From: Aquimarina algiphila | GTDB taxonomy: Bacteria; Bacteroidota; Bacteroidia; Flavobacteriales; Flavobacteriaceae | NCBI RefSeq assembly: GCF_007489275.1 | Contig: NZ_VLNR01000072.1 | Location: forward strand, 1-36,850 | Length of the DNA: 36,850 nucleotides | Direction of reading: 5' to 3' | In this document: positions 25,691-34,772 of the stretch, piece after piece | How positions within the stretch are numbered: the first letter of the stretch is position 1 | Layout of the letters: each line of letters opens with the position of its first letter | The notes under the pieces: generated by a model | Databases searched by the model: none | Seen by the model: the letters and a program-made list of their open reading frames with translations, nothing else | Told to the model about the DNA's origin: nothing | Translations under genes and position numbers: made by a program

Positions 25691-28600
25691 TTGATGGTTT
25701 ATTTTTCATTCGATTAAAAACAGCTTCATTATTAAAAGGTAAATTCCTCTTTCCTTGGAAAAAAGTCCATAAATTTTTAAAATTTGCCTCTTTTTCTCTA
25801 GGTTTTCCCATTATACCTCCTTGTATGTGTGCAGCACCACCTTGATGTCCAAATTCATGGGCAATAATATCTGGATCAATTCCACCCAAAACCATCATAT
25901 TCGATCCCATTCGGACAGTTACTGCTGCTGCATTTTTATTAAGTTTATCTACAGTTTCAATAGTTGCCTTCACTATTAATTGATCAGAGTTTTCTCCTGA
26001 AGCATTTACTTCATCTAAAGATTCTACCCATTCAATTTTTCCTTCAATTTTTAAGCTAGTTGTAACTGTTCTTTTTCCATTTCTACTAGGTACATTTTTT
26101 CTGTTGTAGTAGGATAAACTTTTTTCAACATTTTTTTTAAGATGGTCACGATACCTTTTTTGCTCAAAGAATTTAGAATTATAATTGAATAGCTTAACAT
26201 TACTTAGAGTTACCGAAATATCTTTATGAACAGTTCTCCTGAAAAGACCTCTAAAACCTTTCTTCTGTATTAATTTTTTATTTTTCCTATACCATCTTTT
26301 AGTAACAACATCAACTCGTTTCCCATCAGGATCAACAAATATTAATGGATTTCCAGCTACATAGTTGTAATCTGATAAACTAGGATATTCAATTGCAGCA
26401 GGATCCAAACTCAAGAACCTAGCAATGTCAGCATCATAATATCTAGCTCCTCTGTAATCAAGTCCAGTTTCTGTATCTCTTTCGTGGTGGGTGGTTACAT
26501 ATTTCTCCGCTCCTGGTTCATACTCTCTGAGCGGTTTTCCATAAGGATAAAAATCTGCTGCATACTCTAAATCAGTACTTTCAAAGATAGGGTCTCCATT
26601 AGGATCGCACCTTTCGTTTAAAGGCGTGTAAACTAGCCTTGTATTTCCGAGGTGGTCAAAATTGAAATAACTGATTGTAGAGATAAACTCATTGCTATGA
26701 TTGGCGGTATAAGTTATAACTGGATCACCATCGGGAATAATCGTAAGATTAGGATCAGGAGTTAATACATTACCAGTGGTAATGGCAATGGCATCAACAC
26801 TTGTTCGTGTTATTACTCCGTCTGGAAGAGTTATTGTGCCATCCGCATAGCTCAACCTTCCACCTGTTAAAACCCCTGTACTAATAAGCCTGTTGTCCAT
26901 TCGTATTAGTTGTTTATCTCCTGTAATGGTAATTTCGTTGTTTATTCTGTAGTCACTAAAATTACGCAAATTAATTTCACTTACCCATCTTTCTGTTTCA
27001 TCGTTTAGGGTAAGGTGGCTCATAGCAACTTGGTTGTTGGTATTCTCTACTTCTTGTAAGGTAACCGTTAATTCTTGAACGAACTGATCCTTTTCTGTAC
27101 TTCCTGCTGTAATGCCTGTATTTCGTTGCCCAATATCTGCTGTAAAAAATTGAGGTTGCTGATCGGCTTCAGGTTTAATTTTAGCGAAACGTTCTCTACC
27201 AAAAACATACCAAGTCCATTCATGGGTGTTTAGATTTAAAATGCCTACTGTATTGCCTGCTGCATCTCTTAAGTAGTATTCTGCATTTTGTGCCAATCCG
27301 ATTTGAGCTGCTCCTGTAGCTGCTAAATCATACAATCCTTTAAAAATACGGGCATCTGAAGCATCGTATAAGTATTGAGCTGATTTTTCTGTTTCATCTT
27401 GTTCTAGTAATAAGTCATAAGGTAGATTGGCTCTGCCATACCTTGTTTGGTTTACTTTTCTAAAATCATCGGTTAATAAATTACCTGAAGCATCATAAGT
27501 GTAATGTCTATCTGCCGTACTTGCGCTTATTGCATCTACTTTATTGAGCTTGTTGCTTCCTGCTAGGTATTTATAGTTCCACTCATTGGTATTGTTATGG
27601 CTAATGTATCTTTTTAAATTGGTGATGTTCCCTATTTTATCGAATTGATAATTGACATCTCCATATTTGGCATCGTTAACACTTGCTATTAAAGGGCTTT
27701 GTTCTTCATCCCAAAAGGCATTGGCTACTGTTAAGCGGTTAATACCATCGTAATTGTAAGCATAGGTGCTTGGTTGGTTAAACCCTGTACCTGTTGTTCC
27801 ATATCCTCCTAAACTGGTTAAACTATATGTGGCTTGCACGGCATTGATGTTACCGTTGTAGTTTCCTGTTGTATTGAGTAAACCTTTTGTTGTTGTGGGC
27901 ATATTTGTATCATAAAACATCGAGTAATTGAAGTAACTGCTATTGATGTTGGTTAATCGGTCTCTTACATCGTAGGTGTAAACAATGTTATCTATGATGC
28001 TATTCGCTCCTGCTGTACAGTCTTTGTGGTAATCTGTTTTAATTACCAACCCTGTAGCATCGTTGTAATCGTAACTTGCCAACAATTGACCAGTGCTTGG
28101 ATCGTTATCTAAACTTACTCGTACTTCTTTTAGGCGATTTCTTATGTCATAGGTATATCCATATTGCATGTCGATCTGTAAATCGTTGTTTACATCTATG
28201 TTTTCTACCAATAGGTTATTGTTTAAATCGTATTTAGGATAATCGATTCGGGTAACGATACCTTTTGTGGTGTCATTAATACCATTGGCATTGAATTGAT
28301 GCATTTGCCATGCTAAGTTCCCTTCGCTGTTGTAACCCATAAAGCTAAATTGAATAGGTAAAGCTGTATTTCCACACGCTGCATTGCTATACGTAATGGT
28401 ATGACTCAGATTTCCTCTCATGTTAGCTCTTGCTGTTGCTAAAATAGTACCCGTGGTAGTGTGAATGTTGTTATTGGTTATTGAGTTATTTTGGTAATTA
28501 AGATTTCTTCCGTAATACAGTTTCTTTTCTGGTTGGATGGACAACGAACTGTTGATGGCTAGATCGGAATAATTGTTATGCGATGTTAGTTCTGCTGTTC

Positions 28601-31600
28601 CTGAGTACCCGATACTGAATAAGTGCGTGCTTCCTTTCCAAGAATACGTACTGTTGTTGGTAAATAAATATACAAAAGCATTAATAGGTGAAAAGTTAGC
28701 ATCTAAATCCAAGTAATAAAGTGTGCCGTTATGGAATAAATCAACTCCTGTGGATTGTGTCACTCCGGGAATATTTGTTGTTCTTACCTTTCTAGTCGTA
28801 TTGGTGTATAACAACGGTAATTGCTGACTAATGCTACTACTGATGGATTCGTAATTCACTCTATCTTGACTGGTTAACCTTCCAAATAGATCGTATTTAT
28901 AAGAACGGTAATAAGGTTGATCTATAAATTCATTAACTAGCGTTGGTGCACCATTTACTTGTCTGGTTACTTCAACTGGCTCACAACTTCTTTGTTTTCT
29001 AGCTCTTTCATCTTGCTCTAATACCACTTGACCTGATTCATTGTACATGTACTTGGTGATCCCTCCATCTACGGTTTGTTTTTGATACATCCATCCCAAC
29101 ATGTTGTAGTCGTAATTGCTTTCTTGTTTTTTAGGGTTGATGACTTTGGTTAAATTCCCATAACTGTCGTAAACAAATAAAGTAATGGCTGTTTGTGTAG
29201 CGGTTATAAACTGTTTGGTTGCCACTTTTTGTCCAAGTGCATTGAAGTATTCTTCACTTTTTTTACCGTCTTCGTCTTCTACTTCGACTATTTTAAATCG
29301 TACATTATTGGTATTTGTTCCCATAATCAGATTAGACTCTTGGGCATTCAAATCGAGGTCACATCCTCCACATACATAATTCGCCATACGGTAACGGTAT
29401 TTTACGTTACGGGTGGAGTTGTTGATGTTTTCACCAAATTTGGCCTCATGGGTAATTCTTCCTTTTTGATCGTTTTCGTAAGCTGCTAATACCGGCAAAT
29501 CTAGTGCGCTAACGGTATTGTGAAGCCTTGGTATAAAGATGCCATTTTGAGCAAATGGTTTATACGTTTCCTCTGCTCTGTTCCAATTGTTGTAAACGAT
29601 TTCTCCTGTATGAGTAACTACTGCTAAACTCGCATCGCTTGCTCCAACATTAACAACTTCTCTACTCATGGTATGGTAATCTCGTCCAAGTGGATCAATG
29701 TATTTTCTACTTTGAAGTGCTTTTGGAAAAAAGCCTCTGTCTTTATGCTGAAAGGTTTCTACATAATTCTGTAGGGTTCGACCATTAAAAGAGAGGTTGG
29801 TATCATTTTTCCAAGTACTGTATTTATTGATGCTTAACAGTTCTCCATTTCGGTAACTTTTTTTTAATCTTCCTAGTTCATCATAAGCATAAGAAAGGTT
29901 AATCCCATTAGGATCGATGATTCTTTTTACAGAATAGTCTGGATAATATTCATAGTTAGTTCTTAATGAATCTGGTCGGTTAACACCTACGGTTACCGCT
30001 GTTGGCACTCCAATATTGTAGCTTTCTATGGCGCTAAACGAACCATTGTAACAAGCAATGTTCTGGTAGGCAAATAGCTTAAAATGGTTGTAGTGATAAC
30101 GTGTTTGCAATCCCCTTTCATTTTCTTCTAATTGCACTTGGGTAAAGCGGTTTCTTTCTAATATGGTTTTGGTCGTAAGTACATCATATGGATACCCCAC
30201 TTCATATTGATGCACTCCAATTTGATTGACTCCACCAATATAGAACTCCATGATCCCAAAGGCACTTGCAAAAGGAATGTCATCTTTGTTTTGATAATAA
30301 TCTTCTGCTATTAGGGTATCTATTTGAGTAGTTACGTTTCTTAAATGTAAGGTCTGCCCTAAAGCACCAATGGTTGAAATCTTGTTCCCAACATTTCCTG
30401 GTAATCCGTTCAATGGGTTTTCATAAATGAGTATCAAACCTGTGCCTGTGGTATCTTTATCTAATGGACATATCCAATGTTTTTGATTGACTGGGTCTAT
30501 GTAAACTCCCCAATCTGATGGTACGGTATTGTAGTCAAAAAAATCAATCTTGTAAATACCAATACACTCGATGTTGGGTTGCTCTATTACCGTGGTGTCG
30601 ATAACACACAAGGCAGAATCGTTAAATGTTCTTACTTCTATAGGGTTACTTGGTAAGGTGTTCCAATCTCTCCCGTAATTGAAATAGGTTGAGCGTGCTA
30701 TTGGATGTTGATCTGAAACATTTTTGCTCGTGGTTCTCTCTTGGTAAGCCACGTTTAATAAATTCAATTCGTGCGATCTTTCTAATCCTGCGGGTAAAAA
30801 TTCTCTAAGGTTTAAGTGTTGGTTTCCATCGACTCCATGATCTAAAAAGATCACATCTCCTTCTAATCCTTGGTATGCGTCTATTAGTATTTGATTGTTT
30901 AATTCCGTGTACTTGGTATCATCAGCATATTGCTGTCTTCTGAGGTATTTGTTTTTTAAATCATAGTAGTAAAAGTATTCTTGCTCGGTAAATGCGCTTA
31001 CCAATTGGGGTGAATAACTTTTGGTTTTGTACAATTGCCAAGAAGGTTCGTATTTTAAATTGATGGAATCATCAGTTAAATTCATTAATTTTTTAAATCC
31101 TTCGCTGGTGGTTTTTCCTCTTTCATTGGCATCCCAATATTCGTATTCGGTCATGTTTTGGATGCTTAGGGTATTGCTTGTGGATGGACTTCCACAATAG
31201 GCTTTCCAATTCGGGTCTTTTCCTTGGTTATGGGTATTAATTACGATAACAAAATTGTTGTTGTACTTGTTGGCTATTAAGCTCATAATGGATGGACTGT
31301 GCGCATAGCTGGATGCGGTTAAGGTATTCTGAACAATGTTTTCTGCAAAACGAGGTGTACTGCTATTGATCATCGCTATTAACACATTATCCGTTGGGTA
31401 GCTTGCTCCATTTTTAAATACGTTTTCGTAAAAGCTTTGTGGATAGTTTTTTGTTAATAATAATTGATGTACGGGTTCGGTAACCGATTGCTTGTTCAAC
31501 AAAATGGACTGGATTAGATTGGTTGAAAAACTTGGACGATCTTTATTGATGATTGCGTTAAGGGTTGCTGGTTGCAAAAAGTTATACTGATTGAGGGTAT

Positions 31601-31676
31601 TAATCAGAATAGATTCTCTTATAGGCGTAGCTTCTGCTATCATGGCATTGATGGTAGGTACTATTCTACAAGGCAA
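25680..31676 (-). CDS. RHS-repeat polymorphic toxin with C-terminal metzincin-type protease domain, probably 5'-truncated
   Basis: A 1998-aa protein. Residues 7-130 hold four to five units of 28-32 aa with P-x-x-[LI]-x-A-[MI]-I cores; then an uncharacterised region to about 560; YD/RHS repeats from about 590 to 1680 (YDELGRLKKSYRNG, YDSYGNLTKV); the RHS core at 1680-1785 (DHLGNTRLVY, DTETGLDYRGARYYDADIAR, NPLIFVDPDG). The variable tip is 1786-1998 with HEFGHQGGAAH at 1940-1950, an exact HExxHxxGxxH, and Met1956 as Met-turn. RHS shells enclose the tip until release. The start is TTG 31676 after an in-frame TAG (31685-31683). There is no signal peptide, and the gene meets another truncated gene head to head, so the true N-terminus seems lost. 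Confidence 0.85.
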   Translation of the reverse strand: MPCRIVPTINAMIAEATPIRESILINTLNQYNFLQPATLNAIINKDRPSFSTNLIQSILLNKQSVTEPVHQLLLTKNYPQSFYENVFKNGASYPTDNVLIAMINSSTPRFAENIVQNTLTASSYAHSPSIMSLIANKYNNNFVIVINTHNQGKDPNWKAYCGSPSTSNTLSIQNMTEYEYWDANERGKTTSEGFKKLMNLTDDSINLKYEPSWQLYKTKSYSPQLVSAFTEQEYFYYYDLKNKYLRRQQYADDTKYTELNNQILIDAYQGLEGDVIFLDHGVDGNQHLNLREFLPAGLERSHELNLLNVAYQERTTSKNVSDQHPIARSTYFNYGRDWNTLPSNPIEVRTFNDSALCVIDTTVIEQPNIECIGIYKIDFFDYNTVPSDWGVYIDPVNQKHWICPLDKDTTGTGLILIYENPLNGLPGNVGNKISTIGALGQTLHLRNVTTQIDTLIAEDYYQNKDDIPFASAFGIMEFYIGGVNQIGVHQYEVGYPYDVLTTKTILERNRFTQVQLEENERGLQTRYHYNHFKLFAYQNIACYNGSFSAIESYNIGVPTAVTVGVNRPDSLRTNYEYYPDYSVKRIIDPNGINLSYAYDELGRLKKSYRNGELLSINKYSTWKNDTNLSFNGRTLQNYVETFQHKDRGFFPKALQSRKYIDPLGRDYHTMSREVVNVGASDASLAVVTHTGEIVYNNWNRAEETYKPFAQNGIFIPRLHNTVSALDLPVLAAYENDQKGRITHEAKFGENINNSTRNVKYRYRMANYVCGGCDLDLNAQESNLIMGTNTNNVRFKIVEVEDEDGKKSEEYFNALGQKVATKQFITATQTAITLFVYDSYGNLTKVINPKKQESNYDYNMLGWMYQKQTVDGGITKYMYNESGQVVLEQDERARKQRSCEPVEVTRQVNGAPTLVNEFIDQPYYRSYKYDLFGRLTSQDRVNYESISSSISQQLPLLYTNTTRKVRTTNIPGVTQSTGVDLFHNGTLYYLDLDANFSPINAFVYLFTNNSTYSWKGSTHLFSIGYSGTAELTSHNNYSDLAINSSLSIQPEKKLYYGRNLNYQNNSITNNNIHTTTGTILATARANMRGNLSHTITYSNAACGNTALPIQFSFMGYNSEGNLAWQMHQFNANGINDTTKGIVTRIDYPKYDLNNNLLVENIDVNNDLQIDMQYGYTYDIRNRLKEVRVSLDNDPSTGQLLASYDYNDATGLVIKTDYHKDCTAGANSIIDNIVYTYDVRDRLTNINSSYFNYSMFYDTNMPTTTKGLLNTTGNYNGNINAVQATYSLTSLGGYGTTGTGFNQPSTYAYNYDGINRLTVANAFWDEEQSPLIASVNDAKYGDVNYQFDKIGNITNLKRYISHNNTNEWNYKYLAGSNKLNKVDAISASTADRHYTYDASGNLLTDDFRKVNQTRYGRANLPYDLLLEQDETEKSAQYLYDASDARIFKGLYDLAATGAAQIGLAQNAEYYLRDAAGNTVGILNLNTHEWTWYVFGRERFAKIKPEADQQPQFFTADIGQRNTGITAGSTEKDQFVQELTVTLQEVENTNNQVAMSHLTLNDETERWVSEINLRNFSDYRINNEITITGDKQLIRMDNRLISTGVLTGGRLSYADGTITLPDGVITRTSVDAIAITTGNVLTPDPNLTIIPDGDPVITYTANHSNEFISTISYFNFDHLGNTRLVYTPLNERCDPNGDPIFESTDLEYAADFYPYGKPLREYEPGAEKYVTTHHERDTETGLDYRGARYYDADIARFLSLDPAAIEYPSLSDYNYVAGNPLIFVDPDGKRVDVVTKRWYRKNKKLIQKKGFRGLFRRTVHKDISVTLSNVKLFNYNSKFFEQKRYRDHLKKNVEKSLSYYNRKNVPSRNGKRTVTTSLKIEGKIEWVESLDEVNASGENSDQLIVKATIETVDKLNKNAAAVTVRMGSNMMVLGGIDPDIIAHEFGHQGGAAHIQGGIMGKPREKEANFKNLWTFFQGKRNLPFNNEAVFNRMKNKPSNEK

Positions 31677-32184
31677 TGCAATCTATGGGGCAGAAAATAC
31701 CATGACGTTAGAAGGGGTTAGTTTTCCTATAAAAAGATTATATAAAGACTCCGATAATGATAACGTTACTTATACTGTTAAAGATATTAAATTTGATTTA
31801 ATACCTATTGGAGATATAACATATGTAGTTGGAAAAATCAATGCAGATATTGTAGATTTTAAAGAGTCTTCACCTCCTTTATTTTTGATTTTAAAACCTA
31901 TCCCAGAGCCAGAACCAGAACCAACAGTAGCAGAGATTAAAAGTATTTCTCCAAATCCTACCTCAAGTAGTTTTACGGTGCATTATTTTAAACCAGAACA
32001 AGCTGACTCTTATTTGGTTTTAAGACAAAATGGTCCTGAATTGGCAAGAACTCCAACCAATACCAAAAAAGGGAATTTTCAGGTTACATTCGATGAGTTA
32101 TTATTTTACCCTTCAGGAATATACTATGTACAATTATTTGTGAATGGAGTTGGAGTAGATTCTAAACAAGTTGTAAAACAATAA
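31591..32184 (+). CDS. T9SS type A sorting-domain protein, 5' end apparently lost
   Basis: Up to 197 aa if read from TTG 31591. The first 20-30 codons are antisense to the RHS gene and are unlikely to be original; the next in-frame starts are ATG 31642 and ATG 31702. From about residue 38 the sequence is a small beta-rich domain, then a Pro-Glu linker (PIPEPEPEPTV, about 102-112) and a C-terminal sorting domain from about 119 (ISPNPTSSSFTV ... SGIYYVQLFVNG) of the kind exported by T9SS. By chance or not, the TTG reading gives a signal-peptide-like N-terminus (LIGVASAIMALMVGTILQ). It lies 18 bases before the nuclease-toxin gene. Without its promoter and leader it may be inactive, and the downstream genes may depend on read-through. 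Confidence 0.6.
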   Translation: MRVLIRIDSLIGVASAIMALMVGTILQGNAIYGAENTMTLEGVSFPIKRLYKDSDNDNVTYTVKDIKFDLIPIGDITYVVGKINADIVDFKESSPPLFLILKPIPEPEPEPTVAEIKSISPNPTSSSFTVHYFKPEQADSYLVLRQNGPELARTPTNTKKGNFQVTFDELLFYPSGIYYVQLFVNGVGVDSKQVVKQ

Positions 32185-32202
32185 TAAACCTAAAAATTAA
32201 AC

Positions 32203-34767
32203 ATGAAATCTATATATAAAATATTGATCTTAGGTATGGTATGCCTATTATCTACAAAGACTTTTGCTCAGTTTGAAGTAACATCAGACCCTTCAAATAA
32301 ACAAGTACAGGGTAAATCAGGTTCAATTGCAGCCTGTAGTTGTGCAGAAGGTATCGAGGGAGACTGGACACGTTTTCAAAGTATTTTAGCACAACAAGCG
32401 GCACGGGAAAGAGACAAATGGTTAGCTGATCAACAAGTGATCCAAAAAAATGAAATAGAAAGACGTTTAAGAAAATCATTTCCTTCTTTTCCAGAAGCTC
32501 AAAAAGAATATTTTAAAGAAACTTCTTATAGAGAAATCTCAAAAAATATTTTAGATGGTGTACAAAGAGAATTTGCAAATGCATCTATTGATAATAAAGG
32601 TAAAGTAGAACAGAAAAGAATAGAAATAAATACTTTACAATACAGAAGTCAAGTATCAGATGCTTTGGCTGCCTATACCTTTGGGGATTTAAAAAGCGGT
32701 GGAAAACCTATAAAGGATTATTTTTCCGTTACTGGACGTATCAATGAAATTGCAAGTGAATTAAACAATAGTTTAAAACCTGCGGCTAATGATGCCTCAA
32801 AAATTAAAAATGGATTACTTAAGGTAGAACAAAGAGATTTGCTTCTTGATAGAATGGTTGAATTAGCAATAGCTAGATTTAATTCTTACAACGTAGAGGA
32901 TAAGGTAAAAGTTATGACAAAATACCTGATTAGTGCCAATGCTAATATCGGTGACTATGGTTTGTTATATACTTCTCCTCCATTTATTTACAATCCAGAA
33001 GAACATAATCCCCGACAAATTGCAATTGATCAAGCAAGAACTTTAGGCACATCAGATGCTTTACCCGATCCTACAGAGACAGGTGATCAAGCTGTACGCC
33101 TTCATGCTATTGCTTCTATTAGTAACACAGCTTATAATTATACTATAGGAAAAACCGATTTACAACAAGAACTCGGTAGGTATTTTAATCATAATAGATA
33201 TAATGCTCAATCTGTGACTATGATGCAAAGGGTTATGAATCCTTATTTGAGTAATAATAATCTAAGTGCATTTAGCTCAGAACTTACATCTAATATGGTT
33301 TCCCCAACTCTACAATCAAGTTCAAATAGAGAATTAGCATTGTCATGGAGAGCAGACGGATTACTAGAAGGTGTAAACCATCCTTTTGATGGTGTTGGAA
33401 ATGTAATGGCCGAATTATACACAAATGAAGAAAGAACATTTCCCAGAGAAGGTAATTCTATACGACAAATGTTTAATGCTAATGGTCTAAATGTTCCCAG
33501 TACTATATCAGACTATGATTTAGGAAGGGTTTTCGATTTTAACAAAACTCCGTATGGAGGAAAACCTGGTCCAAACTTCTATTATAATGTTGAAATTATA
33601 TTTAAGCCTACTATTGGAGGCCTGCTTTGGAATCAAAATGTAAATACCTCTAATATATTTGATCATCCTGTACATATAGAAGGAGCATTGGCATTGGCCA
33701 GAGGTGAAACTTTCGACTTTGAGTTCAGAAAAATAGTATATGATCTGACTAACTCACTTCAACTAGATAATGTTCAAAAGGACTGGTTACTTAATAATCG
33801 AGAGAGAGCTTTTAAAATTAATGATTACTTAAGTGCAAATGGAGGATCAACTATCGCACTTCAAACAATGACTACTTTGATTAGATTAGAAGCGGAAAAC
33901 TCTAATTTAATACATTCTGATCCAAACAAAAAAATTCTTAGAACTGTAACTTTATATAATGATGGTGTTTTTGATACTGAGCTTTCTTTTTGCGGGTGTT
34001 CTCAAACTAACTTTGATGTTCGTCAAGAGTATTTTAATGGCACAATTACCGAAGATCAGTTGTTTAACACTTATGGAGCACAAATAGAATTTCAAATACA
34101 AAATCCTGATGGTAGCTTTAGAACAGTTTCACAATTAGATTTTTATTTAGAAACTGCCGAACTTCGGGAAGGAGTTGTAAGAGAAATTTTAGCATGGATA
34201 CCTTGGATAGGAGATGCTTCAGAAGTAACTTATGAGCTAGTTGATGGAAACTTTGGTTTGGCAGCTTTTAATGCGTTCCTTGCTCTTGTTCCTTTTGACA
34301 AAATTATATCTACAGTTGGAGGAGGTATAAAATATGCTTTTAGACAAGCAGATAGGGTTGTTAGTTTTACTGCAAAAGAAATATGGGGTTTCAAACCGTT
34401 TTTCAGAGGAAACCTAATAGAATCAGCTCTTGCAAAAACGCGATACAAAGATTACTTAAACACAATAGATATACCAACTGCCAATGGAAAACCAAACCGT
34501 TTTTGGCCATATTTTGATTTTATAAAAGGAAATAAAGTCATTAGTGTAAAAACTACTAATGCATTAAGTGGTTTTGGTAGTATCAGAAAAAATATTGAAG
34601 ACCTTAGACTTTATGTAAAAGGGAATGCTGCTAATGGAGGAACTATAATAAATGATGTTGATTTAGATGTTTATGTTCCTGAAGGGTATGACCAAAGTTT
34701 ATTGGATGAAATGAAAATACTTGCTGAATCATATGGAATTAATTTTAATATATTTGAGTTTAAATAA
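32203..34767 (+). CDS. Secreted polymorphic toxin with C-terminal PD-(D/E)xK-type nuclease domain
   Basis: An 854-aa protein with signal peptide (1-23, KTFAQ). Residues 24-640 form a mostly helical region of a family I do not recognise, with a CSC motif near 44-46. Near 660-730 lies a pre-toxin-like segment (ILAWIPWIGDASEVTYELVDG, then a hydrophobic AAFNAFLALVPF). The tip, 734-854, has the restriction-endonuclease-fold pattern: Glu740 in GNLIESAL, Asp772 in WPYFDF, and Lys783 in ISVKTT, matching toxin nucleases with FPxxD...SxK. The expected target is DNA (or RNA) in the cytoplasm of a rival cell. The acidic residue usually two before the Lys is Ser781, as in several toxin REases. The immunity gene starts 5 bases downstream. 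Confidence 0.75.
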   Translation: MKSIYKILILGMVCLLSTKTFAQFEVTSDPSNKQVQGKSGSIAACSCAEGIEGDWTRFQSILAQQAARERDKWLADQQVIQKNEIERRLRKSFPSFPEAQKEYFKETSYREISKNILDGVQREFANASIDNKGKVEQKRIEINTLQYRSQVSDALAAYTFGDLKSGGKPIKDYFSVTGRINEIASELNNSLKPAANDASKIKNGLLKVEQRDLLLDRMVELAIARFNSYNVEDKVKVMTKYLISANANIGDYGLLYTSPPFIYNPEEHNPRQIAIDQARTLGTSDALPDPTETGDQAVRLHAIASISNTAYNYTIGKTDLQQELGRYFNHNRYNAQSVTMMQRVMNPYLSNNNLSAFSSELTSNMVSPTLQSSSNRELALSWRADGLLEGVNHPFDGVGNVMAELYTNEERTFPREGNSIRQMFNANGLNVPSTISDYDLGRVFDFNKTPYGGKPGPNFYYNVEIIFKPTIGGLLWNQNVNTSNIFDHPVHIEGALALARGETFDFEFRKIVYDLTNSLQLDNVQKDWLLNNRERAFKINDYLSANGGSTIALQTMTTLIRLEAENSNLIHSDPNKKILRTVTLYNDGVFDTELSFCGCSQTNFDVRQEYFNGTITEDQLFNTYGAQIEFQIQNPDGSFRTVSQLDFYLETAELREGVVREILAWIPWIGDASEVTYELVDGNFGLAAFNAFLALVPFDKIISTVGGGIKYAFRQADRVVSFTAKEIWGFKPFFRGNLIESALAKTRYKDYLNTIDIPTANGKPNRFWPYFDFIKGNKVISVKTTNALSGFGSIRKNIEDLRLYVKGNAANGGTIINDVDLDVYVPEGYDQSLLDEMKILAESYGINFNIFEFK

Positions 34768-34772
34768 AATAT

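Noticed and set aside
31591..31701. Signal-peptide-like leader (LIGVASAIMALMVG) of the T9SS-sorted protein
   Set aside because: The stretch is the exact antisense of well-supported RHS repeat coding sequence and starts with TTG, so the hydrophobic reading is probably accidental. I kept the coordinates but not the claim of an authentic leader.
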